DNA of 64,000 nt from the NCBI GenBank assembly GCA_014529385.2, contig CM043965.1, positions 61,829,433 to 61,893,432 on the forward strand, written 5' to 3'. This document shows, piece by piece, positions 34,218-42,158 of this stretch. The stretch's first letter is position 1. Every line of letters starts with the position of its first letter. Under the pieces are notes generated by a model. The model ran no database searches. It saw only the letters and a list, made by a program, of their open reading frames with translations, and was not told the origin of the DNA. A program made the position numbers and the translations under genes. The stretch is from Adiantum capillus-veneris. Taxonomy: Eukaryota; Streptophyta; Polypodiopsida; Polypodiales; Pteridaceae.

Positions 34218-34227
34218 AAAAAAAAAA
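34218..34227 (+). other. LINE poly-A tail
   Basis: Ten A follow ttctcgg and run into the right copy of the target duplication, marking the 3' end of the inserted RNA copy. Confidence 0.9.
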
Positions 34228-34240
34228 GCAGTTCCATCTT
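34225..34240. repeat. LINE target-site duplication, right copy
   Basis: aaagcagttccatctt, identical to 29142-29157. The first A's overlap the poly-A tail. Confidence 0.9.
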
Positions 34241-34492
34241 TTCTCTCTCAAGCTCTCTTGAACCCTTGAATAAAGCAAAAGAGTTCTCCCTCTCTGCTGC
34301 CTTGCTTTTCCGTGAATTTCGCCGCAAAACGTGAAGGCTACCACGTGTCCTTTTCTCCGCCATTTCCGGGGCTACTGTAGCAACCAGCCATGTCAACCTT
34401 TCAGGTCCTTTCCGGGGGGTTCCCAGGGCAGCCACATCATCAAAAGATATAGTGTGTGTGTATACTGGGCAGCCACCTCACCGTTTGTGACA
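34241..34492 (-). repeat. LTR2 of element B, right part
   Basis: Continues LTR2 after the LINE (ttctctctcaagctctcttg matches LTR1 at 27691 on) and ends ccgtttgtgaca. The minus strand therefore starts TGTCACAAACGG. Together with 28820-29157 the LTR is about 590 bp. Confidence 0.85.
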
Positions 34493-34683
34493 TACCCCCT
34501 TCTTGAAAGCATTGTAATCACCCTCGATTACGCCTGCAGAACAGACAGAAGCCATAAACTACCTTAGCAAACACTGACTGTTAGTACCGACGCACTAGGA
34601 ACACACATCTAGCACATGTACCATTCGACAGTCACATCACACGACATCATAGGACATCACATTGACATTCAACATTCATTCGG
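34493..34683 (-). other. 3' internal end of a second B copy, with polypurine tract
   Basis: The minus strand reads TTCAAGAAGGGGGTA directly before TGTCACAAACGG, so this is the 3' interior of an element to the right of LTR2. GTAATCGAGGGTGATTAC lies just upstream, similar to the sequence before the tract in element C. At about 34684 it is joined to A's gag, probably at a deletion point. Confidence 0.65.
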
Positions 34684-35114
34684 ATCTTAGCAAGTGCAAC
34701 TTTTTTACTCTCGACCAAGTGCGTGTTGGACAAGTAGACCTCCATCTTGAATAGCCATTGGTCCAGCACGCGCCTGTCGCCGAGACCAGTATACGGTTCC
34801 GACAGTTTAACATCAAGCTTCTTCTTTTGTGCAGTATTAAATATTTTGTAAAGAAATTGAAGTTCGCGATTGTCTACCTCTTCAGTTGGATCTGGTTCAT
34901 TTGGTTCGTCCACTGAAGCTTCGGAAGAAGGTGTTGAAGATGCTGCATTAGTAGTCCGAGAAACAGCAGGACGACTTCGAGAAGTGTTTTGCGTCTGCAT
35001 CTCATCCAAGCGAGTGTGAAATGATGTGAGACTTATGGAAAGTGTGGCCATCTGCTCTTTGATAAGAGTTAGGGCGTCGTCAGATTGACCACCTCCGTCC
35101 TGAGAATTCGGCAT
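34684..35114 (-). pseudogene. Gag N-terminal half of element A
   Basis: Starts MPNSQDGGGQSDDALTLIKE at 35114, with a linker of Ser/Thr/Glu and then VLDQWLFKMEVYLSNTHLV, the first helix group of the capsid. It stops at ESKKVALAKIR, exactly where the fragment at 27351 (SLLNDTSFIWWQ) would take over. The last dozen codons of the open frame are from element B. The N-terminus resembles element D's MAGSQDGNDH. Confidence 0.85.
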
Positions 35115-35426
35115 GCTTACGCTTCAAAGGGAACTCTCGAACAGGTGCAAGTTCTGGGACGAGTACTCCGGGAGTGGAAATTATGTTTAGAACGGGTTCC
35201 GGCTCTGAAAAAGGCTTCGGAAAAACACGAACACTTTGTGTGCAGGAGGGGTACACTCGTAATTCTTCTTCGGTATCTGGTCTATGTACGAGAAGTAGAG
35301 GGCAGGTGTAGAAAGTCCATCATCAGCCATCGTGCGCACACAATGAGGCTGCCAGAAGCTTTGGCGCTGGAGAAATGCAGAACATTCGAACTGGCTGGCG
35401 GATAGCACCCCAGTGCAAATAGGCCA
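35115..35426 (-). other. Probable leader of element A
   Basis: Lies upstream of A's gag start on the minus strand. No LTR end or primer site is visible, so A's 5' terminus is lost or replaced by the LTR at 35427. Confidence 0.45.
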
Positions 35427-36035
35427 TCGCTAGGGCCTAAACCCTAAGAAGAACAAGTAACAGAAGAAGTCCTACCAACTTATGGAGACCCCGTTCGATG
35501 GGGCCCCAAGTGACATAAAGGAAATAAAGCAGGACCCACACACACACACACACACACACAAAAAATTGCGTAGCTGTTGATGACGTGGCAGATTCTAAAA
35601 ATTACGCTGGCTGATGACGTGGGAGGCTGTTCGGATTTCCGCGTTTTGCGCTAGCTGATGACGTGGCAGGCTGTACAAATTTTTGTAAATTACGCTGGCA
35701 GCTTTTTGGCATTGCTTTTTGGACCAGAAGCTTTTGAGTTTGAAGGCTTTTCATGTAAACTGTTTTTCTTAGGCCAAGGGCCTTTAAATATGTGCTAAGG
35801 GCTCGTTCTCTGGCACGCTTCAGTGAGAAGGTGCAGAGTCTGGAGTACCTGCTTGTACTGTGTTGATGCAATATAAAGAAATACCGAAAGGGGCACCAAG
35901 GTTTGGGGCCAATACTCTCTGGGGTGGAATTCCGCCACTCCGTGTCGCGTGTTCTCTCTCTCTTTCAGTTCACTTGTTATTGAAGTGCTAAAAGTCTGTT
36001 CTTTTCTATTGGCACGTGGTGCCCGCCTTGTGACA
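35427..36035 (+). repeat. Solo LTR of the C family, 5'-truncated
   Basis: Very similar to element C's LTRs from ggcctaaaccctaag to its end ccttgtgaca (36035), but lacking the TGTCACAAAC start. It holds a (CA)n tract at 35537-35561, three TGACGTGG sites (35581, 35615, 35659) and the TATA-type block atataaagaaataccgaaag (35871-35890). No internal sequence follows. Confidence 0.85.
35581..35668 (+). promoter_or_regulatory. Three TGACGTGG(C/G)A sites in the C-family LTR
   Basis: TGACGTGGCA at 35581 and 35659, and TGACGTGGGA at 35615, lie 200-290 bp upstream of the TATA-like atataaag. ACGT-core sites of this type are bound by plant bZIP factors. The same arrangement recurs in the solo LTR at 55225-55306. 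Confidence 0.55.
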
Positions 36036-36292
36036 CTCCGAGGAGGAAAATTCCTGAAACCACTTCCAACACAAAGGATGGATACTGACTGTCATGCTCT
36101 TGATGGATACTGACTGTCATGTTGATGATCATGCTATGTGCAACCAGAGGATATGCAACTACTCTAAGTGCTTGGACATGCACAGCCTGCGCACAGACTC
36201 ACAAAGGTGCCAGAACACTTCCTAAGCTGACTTGAACCCTAGACCTGAAGTAGCTTGTCCACATGCACATAGGGTTAGATGTGCACGTGATA
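36036..36292 (-). repeat. LTR start fragment of the D family
   Basis: About 36110-36292 is the reverse complement, with mismatches, of the first 180 bases of element D's LTR (cacgtgcacatctaaccctatgt). The terminal TGTCAC has become TATCAC. A 25-bp local repeat (gatggatactgactgtcatg twice, 36076-36121) lies inside. It may be what remains of element A's 5' LTR. Confidence 0.7.
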
Positions 36293-36312
36293 GAAATAGA
36301 GCAGCAGATCGG

Positions 36313-36922
36313 TGTCACAAACAGCTGACGTGTCAAAGCCCAGAAGAATGGAGCCAACTTGCAGATGCCAATCGAGGGGCCTAAACCCTAAGAAGAAGAA
36401 GTCCTACCAACTTATGGGGACCCCGTCCGATTGGGGCCCCAATAACATAAAAGGGATTAAAATAAAGCAGGACTCACACACACACAAAAACTGATGATGT
36501 GGCAGTTGTGCGGACACCCCGCGTTTTGCGCTAACTGATGATGTTGCAGTTGTACGGAATTTCGCAAAACACGTTGGCAGCTTTTTGGCATTGTTGTTGG
36601 ACCAAAAGCTTTTGAGTTTGAAGGCTTTTTATGTAAACTGCTTTTCATAGGCCCAGGGCCTTTAAATATGTGCTAAGGGCTCATTCTTTGGTATGCTTCC
36701 TGGAGAAGGTGCAGAGTCTGGAGTACCGGCTTGTACTGTGTTGATGCAATATAAAGAAATACCGAAAAGGGCGCCAAGGTTTGGGGCCAATACTCTCTGG
36801 GGTGGAATTCCGCCACTCCGTGTTGCGTGTCGTCTCTCTCTTTCAGTTCGGTTGTTATTGAAGTGCTAAAAGTCTATTCAATCTGTTCTTTTCTATTGGC
36901 ACGTGGTGCCCGTCTTGTGACA
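36313..36922 (+). repeat. 5' LTR of element C
   Basis: 610 bp, TGTCACAAAC...CTTGTGACA, with eight-base inverted ends TGTCACAA/TTGTGACA. It has an ACGT site TGACGTGTCA at 36326 and the shared block atataaagaaataccgaaa from 36749. Transcription is expected to start shortly after. Confidence 0.9.
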
Positions 36923-36923
36923 A

Positions 36924-36941
36924 TGGTATCAGAGCATCAAG
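36924..36941 (+). other. Primer-binding site of element C
   Basis: TGGTATCAGAGCATCAAG begins one base after the LTR and is complementary to the 3' end of initiator-Met tRNA. Confidence 0.9.
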
Positions 36942-37159
36942 TATGTGCTTTTCTGAAAGCATATCGGTCCCACAAAAGAGCAGACGGAGAAAACCAGAGA
37001 CTTCTGGAATTTAATTGAGGTATCTTCGTGCTCCGACCCCAGACTTATTAGCGACTTCCACCCTTACTTCATCACACATCGGGCCCGCTCCCGTCTTCAT
37101 CGCTCTGTCTTAGAGGAAATAAGCCATAAAGAACCCAAGACATGGATTAATCAGAATAT

Positions 37160-38745
37160 TTGCAGTTTCTGCTCAACGAGCTTCACGACATTCTTTCGCG
37201 GCATCCTCAGCAGAATCTTCCGATGCTGCAAAGTTTTCAACAATTTTTAAACTACAAGTTACCTCCTCTGATGCCCCAGGTGGTACCTCCTCCTCCGGCA
37301 TCAGAAAGTACGAGAGCTTCCAACCGGAAACCTTCTCAAACGTCTGTTTCGATCGGGGGAGTCTTCAGGAATATTGTGCAGCCATCTGACCCTGATCCAG
37401 TGCAACCGACATTGCCCCCACCTCCACCACCGCCACCGCCACGAGGCTACAATGGTTGGAGCCCATATGGATACCCTTATTATCCATACCCGGGATATGC
37501 GCCTAACCAACCCAAAGATTTCAAAGATGGCGGCACGACAATCAAATTTTTCACTTTTTCCGGGGTGAAAGATCGCAAGAAAGCATTGCAGTTCCTACAG
37601 CAATTTGACAACATCAATGCTTTGAGGAACTATACAGAAGAATCCAAGATTTCTCGAGCAGCGGGATTTCTTAAAGATAATGCTATGCAATGGTGGAGTT
37701 CAATCGCGACACAACCGCATGCTCCAAGGACCTGGCAAGCTTTCAAGACAGTTTTTGCACGTAGTTATATAACTTCGATGTTTGAAGTCCGGATTTTGGC
37801 AGAGTGGGGCTTGCCACTTAAACCATGGACGACTATAACCAAAGGTTTCTCAACGTGTACCTTTCGGTGTCCTTTAAGTTCATTCCCTTGGAGGACCAGT
37901 GCGAGCGGTACACCATTGGACTACCATCACCATTGCAAGAATATTGTCTCTCCAAGCAAGTCTCTACCATGCAAGAGCTTATGGACCATGCCACGGTCGG
38001 CTACAAGCTCATGAAGGGAAAGTTGGAGTTTACCACAGAAAAACCTCCGGCCACTAACCAGAACTCCCGACAACAACGAACAAATTCTCGAGAATCCCGT
38101 GAAAACCAACCTCAACGGCCTCGTCGGACACGTCATCAACGAGACGCCTTGTTACAAGAAGGCCGATGCTTCGAATGTTTCCAAACAGGGCATACGTTCA
38201 ATACATGTCCTGAGCGAGCCTCGACGTCCTCAGTGCAACCTTCTGCTCCCACGTCAGACAGATCCCCGGGGCCACCTACGACCAAGAGGAGGGCTAGACC
38301 TGCTATTGAACTAGTACCCGATATTTATGGTATACATCTTGAGAGTTTTAATGAATTATGCAAAGCTTATGGAAAAGTCAACGGCTTGAAAGCCCTTATT
38401 TTCTTTGACCTCGGAGCTATAGAGAACTTCATCCATCCAGAATTCTTGAAGCAGATACACTTTGATTATGATGCAGAGGGTGGAGAAATTGAAGCTGAGC
38501 TAGCCACGGGGCAAACTCAGAAAGTGGTACCGCTCATTGGTGCTCTTCCAGGGACTATACAAGATTATCATAGAAAAGCCGATTTCCACATTATGAAGTT
38601 GGGCAATTGCGACGTTCTCTTGGGCATGCCCTGGCACGACAAGAATGATGCAACTCTCCAGGTTCGGAAGCAAACCATCACCGTGATGCAGAAGGGCAAG
38701 CCAGTTGTCCTCAAAGTTCGATTGTCCGAACAAAGCCTTGAATGA
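37160..38745 (+). pseudogene. Gag-protease of element C, one frameshift
   Basis: First frame (37160-about 37830): an N-terminal domain, a run of ten or so prolines, a Tyr/Pro/Gly stretch (GYNGWSPYGYPYYPYPGY), then capsid (FFTFSGVKDRKKALQFLQQF and NAMQWWSSI). Coding shifts frame near 37820 and continues DDYNQRFLNVYL, then a zinc knuckle CFECFQTGHTFNTC (about 38168). A protease-like domain follows (IFFDLGAIENF, CDVLLGMPWHDKND) and coding ends at 38745. The expected catalytic DSG/DTG reads DLG, which should abolish activity. Gag packages the RNA and the protease would mature it. It closes with a stop and no pol follows. Confidence 0.85.
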
Positions 38746-39608
38746 CCTCTCTAGTTGTTTTCTAGTTAGATACTTTTGAACATCGTTTGAGAAAGTATTG
38801 TTTGAAGTTTGTTTGAAATGGATGCTATCTGTTTTTCACCTGTCTTGGTGCCGATTTGAATTGTTTGACTCTGGTTTCAATGATTGGTGATTTTACTCCC
38901 GGGTGGAGAAGTGAGAAATCCTGTTTTGGTATTGTTTGAACCTCGAAACGACGCAGGCCGATGCCTGGGGAGCCTTTTGTTGTATGTTTGAAAACCTCGG
39001 AACGACGCAGGCCGATGTCTAGGGAGCGTTCCGTTGTATGCTAGAAAACCTCCGAACGACGCAGGCCGATGCCTAGGGAGCGTTTGGTTGTATGCTTGAA
39101 CCTCCAAGCGACGCGGACTGCGATCTGGGAAGCATTTGGTTGTATAGTCCTCTGAGCTCATGGCCCGGACCTTTTTAGGTTATTTGCGGGGGGGTGACGA
39201 GGTAGTCGGTGAGTAGCTTCATACCGCAGACTGTTTGTCTCGAGGGAGTGCTCAACGGCGCTGTTTGTTGTGTCTTGTAACATGCATATGTAAGCATTTG
39301 TGTTGCATTGTGATGTGCCAACTACTAAATATTCCTAATTGGATGAGATTGCCCGAGTATGTAATTTTAGTGCATCAAGACAAGCGTGGAAGATCAGTGC
39401 GGTCTGGGTGTGATGGCTAATTTTACTACGGCTGAATATCGAGAGTTCTGATCTGGACGAAAGGAGAAGAAAACTCCTTGATCAAAAGAGCCGAAAGGAG
39501 AAGCTAACTCCTTAACAAAAAGAGAAAACTGATTGTCCCTCAGAAATTTTTTGAGCTAACTTGAGTTGCTTTGCAGATATGCTGTAATCGCGGACGATTA
39601 CTCTCTTT
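38746..39608 (+). other. Non-coding 3' region of element C
   Basis: Between protease and polypurine tract there is no pol homology, only a tandem array (38940-39148), an A-rich stretch near 39440-39540, and gtaatcgcggacgattac just before the tract. Confidence 0.7.
38940..39148 (+). repeat. Tandem array, about 54-bp unit, four copies
   Basis: Copies start at 38940, 38994, 39048 and 39100 with acctc(g/c)(g/a)a(a/g)cgacgc, and each contains a gttgtatg near its end. The fourth is the most diverged. The array occupies the place where pol would be in a complete element. Confidence 0.9.
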
Positions 39609-39621
39609 CAAGAAGGGGAGA
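39609..39621 (+). other. Polypurine tract of element C
   Basis: caagaaggggaga immediately before TGTCACAAAC, the start of the 3' LTR. Confidence 0.85.
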
Positions 39622-40182
39622 TGTCACAAACTGCTGACGTGTCAAAGCCCAGAAGAATGGAGCCAACTTGCAGATGCCGGCCGAGGGGCCTAAACCCTAA
39701 GAAGAACAAGTAGCAGACGAAGAAGTCCTACCAACTTATGGGGACCCCGTCCGATGGGGCCCCAATGACATAAAGGGATTAAAATAAAGCAGCATCACAC
39801 ACGCAAAAACTGATGGCGTGGCAGTTGTACGGACTTCCGCAAAACGTGTTGGTAGCTTTTTGGCATTGCTTTTGGACCAAAAGATAATGAGTTAAAGGCT
39901 TTTTATGTAAATGCTTTTCATAGGCCAAGGGCCTTTAAATATGTGCTAAGGGCTCATTCTCTGGTATGCTTCCTGGAGAAGGTGCAGAGTTTGGAGTACC
40001 GGCTTGTACTGTGTTGATGCAATATAAAGAAATACCAAAAGGGGGGCCAATACTCTCTGGGGTGGAATTCCACCACTCCGTGTCGCGTGTCGTCTCTCTC
40101 TTTCAGTTCGGTTGTAATTGAAGTGCTAAAAGTCTATTCAATCTGTTCTTTTCTATTGGCACATGGTGCCCGTCTTGTGACA
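39622..40182 (+). repeat. 3' LTR of element C
   Basis: 561 bp, TGTCACAAAC...CTTGTGACA. It is similar to the 5' LTR but has several deletions, including one that removes gcgccaaggttt from the shared block (40021-40050) and one near 39800 removing an ACGT-module copy. The pair is therefore old or from different copies. Confidence 0.9.
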
Positions 40183-40246
40183 GTCAATGCTTATGCTCAA
40201 AATTCTTCCTGCGTATGCCATAGATGCATTCGGTATTTTTTTATTA

Positions 40247-41128
40247 CTTGGTGAGCCTAATAAGCTTTTTCAGCTTCTTGATTCTACGAGTGGCCACTTG
40301 GCATGATCTTGACCATTGACCTTGGCCTCAATCGCACGACCATCAGTGTCTGAATCGAGGGGAAAAAAGATACCTTTTTTGTGGGCGTTAAGGAATTGGA
40401 TGCACAGCCGACAAGAAAAAGCAGGCGCTCGTAAGGCCGTCGTGCACGTGTAGAAAAGCAGTCCTCGCAGGGCCTCTTCCAGCTCGCAGTTTTGCCTTGC
40501 GTTGAAAAATGAGAAGCGGGGGCCTGCAAGGAGGGGGATTGGGACGGACTGTAAGGAGGAGGGAGAGCGTGCAAATGGGAGTTGCAAGGAAGAGGACGAG
40601 CAAGGATTGGGGGACTTGAAAGGAGATTGTTGAGCCTAGGAGGGGGTAGAGAGTTTCCTTTTCCCAAAAGGTCTTTGTTTGGCCCTCGCTTACAGAAAGA
40701 GAGCAGATAGATTAGCTTAATGAAAAATATCAAGTTTCAAGGGACTTGATAGCAAATCCAACAAAGGTATTTCTTTACTCTTAAAATTGTTGATTAAAGC
40801 ATTGCTCATGGAAACGATGTATTCTTTTTTTCTTCACAAGTTTTTCTCAAGACTGAGAATACGGTGCTCCTCATGCTGCTCCTTTCTCATAGGCAAATAG
40901 AGCCTCGATTGTGCAAGATGCCATTGTTTAATGTGAATGAGCTAAAGCAGCTCTCTAATAAAGCTCCGGTGGAAAAGGGGACTTTCATACCAAAAGCGGC
41001 GAAAAGTGATGGATAGTTGCCTTGAGAGGTGTGGATGTCGGCAATACACAATCATGCAAGGAGAAACATCTCTCAAGTACGAGCAAAGTTGTTCAAGAGG
41101 GAATTTTGTGCCAACTATCCCATAAAAT
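40247..41128. repeat. Repeat R, uninterrupted copy
   Basis: Matches 45521-46134 plus 54925-55037, where G1 has inserted. The site equivalent to the insertion is ATAGT at 41013-41017. Both copies contain gtgggcgttaaggaat, aggaagaggacgag and atctctcaagtacgagc. No coding family is recognised, although a proline-rich minus frame is incidentally open at 40284-40733. Confidence 0.85.
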
Positions 41129-41465
41129 GTCTGGCAACGTGTTTAGCAATCGCATCTAGATCGAGTCGGGACCTCACAGATGCCCGATTAACTAATCCTT
41201 ATTGCAATCATGTCTGTAGAGATTTATCAGACCGAAATGCTGCAGTCATCTCGTCTATCAATTCCTGCACTTAAACAAGTCAAGTACAAATCAGTATCAT
41301 TTTCATTGTCGGGAATTTCAAATCATAAAGTCATTACAACAGAATACTGTCAGCCAAGCAGTATCCCTGAAACCCAATAGGGACATCAGTGACTCTATAT
41401 CAAAAATCGGGGCAATCTGTTGACAAAGGAGCGGAGTGACTCCCCTCTTGTGCAAGCCCACTGCA
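41129..41465. other. No recognisable gene
   Basis: Nothing recognised between repeat R and the integrase fragment. Confidence 0.4.
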
Positions 41466-42158
41466 CTAGATTCGCCCATGCTGAAATCGGGGTTCTATCG
41501 GAGTAGACTATGCTAAACCGTATGCTTCAAGCACAATCTGAGGAGTATCTGCTAGGTCCTCCTCCTCCATCTACTTCGCATCCAATGGGGGATAGTTGCA
41601 TTGTGAATTCTTGAAGTATCGAGCAGCTTCAGTCTAAACGAGACATCATTTATCTTTTCTTTTATTTGGAAAGGTCCATAGTATCTCATGCTAAGCTTTG
41701 GAAAAAGCCAACCTTTCCCTTTTTTTTCTTTCTCAGGCGTGCCTTCTCAAAACGTGAGAGCACCCAATCATCCTCCTTTAATTTCAAATCGCGACCATGT
41801 AGATCTGCTGCCTTCTTATGTCTTTCTTGAGATTTCTCTAAAGCCTCCGGAACCTAGTCTAAGTCCCTCCTGAACTGGTCGGCTTTCAAAAATCTTATCT
41901 TTCGTGCTTAGGAAGGGTGGAACCTCGTAGCACCTTCAATAATCTCAAATGGCGCCTTCCCCGTCGAAGAGTGGATCGTGTTATTGTAAGCAAATTCCAC
42001 CAAGAGCAAATACTTTTCCCATTGAGTCTTCTGATCAAAAATGTAAGACTTCAATAAATCCAGTACGACTAAATTTGCAATCTCAGATTGCCCATCTATC
42101 TATGGGTGAAAAGATGACGAGAACTGCAACCGTGCCAATGTTCTCCCAAATAGCCTTC
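41466..42158 (-). mobile_element. Gypsy integrase C-terminal fragment
   Basis: Minus-strand words in order: [66 protein letters not shown] and [20 protein letters not shown], corresponding to the end of the integrase core and the GPY/F module. It is closely related to element E. The fragment stops exactly where element D's LTR begins (42159), so D inserted into it. Confidence 0.8.

Larger units (their letters stand above)
29158..34224 (+). mobile_element. 5'-truncated L1-like LINE inserted in LTR2
   Basis: A GC-richer block of about 5.07 kb with ORF1 (truncated), ORF2 with endonuclease and RT, a broken ORF2 C-terminus, and a poly-A tail. It is bounded by the perfect 16-bp duplication aaagcagttccatctt, the signature of target-primed reverse transcription. 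The 5' end falls inside ORF1, so it was 5'-truncated on insertion. Confidence 0.95.
27352..34683 (-). mobile_element. Element B: gypsy-type LTR complex inserted in A
   Basis: Plus-strand order is LTR1 (27352-about 27825), a gag remnant, primer site (28806-28818), LTR2 (28820-34492, split by a LINE), then a polypurine tract and about 180 bp of 3' internal sequence. A normal element would end at LTR2. The extra 3' internal piece implies a former LTR-internal-LTR-internal array. No protease or pol is present. It splits element A's gag. Confidence 0.7.
25160..35426 (-). mobile_element. Element A: gag-protease-only gypsy-type element, interrupted
   Basis: Minus-strand order is gag N-terminal half (34684-35114), interruption by element B and a LINE, gag C-terminal half (about 26700-27351), protease (26303-26660), an acidic frame (25944-26231), polypurine tract (25605-25617) and 3' LTR (25160-25604). 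There is no RT, RNase H or integrase between protease and LTR, where only about 700 bases remain. The 5' LTR is not clearly preserved. Gag and LTR end resemble element D. Confidence 0.75.
36313..40182 (+). mobile_element. Element C: LTR element with gag-protease, no polymerase
   Basis: 5' LTR 36313-36922, primer site 36924-36941, gag-protease 37160-38745, about 860 bp with a tandem array, polypurine tract 39609-39621, and 3' LTR 39622-40182. No RT, RNase H or integrase sequence lies between protease and 3' LTR. Flanking five-base sequences differ (ATCGG and GTCAA), so the target duplication has mutated or the LTRs have recombined with another copy. Confidence 0.85.

Noticed and set aside
38877-39161. 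94-residue minus-strand frame with repeated PRHRPASF units
   Set aside because: It is the reverse translation of the 54-bp DNA array. The period is divisible by three, which keeps a frame open without coding.
36313-40182. Element C as a complete autonomous gypsy
   Set aside because: I looked for RT, RNase H and integrase words in all frames of 38746-39608 and found none. There is no room for them.
40284-40733. 149-residue proline-rich minus frame in repeat R
   Set aside because: The second copy of R has deletions that break it, so the frame is not conserved.
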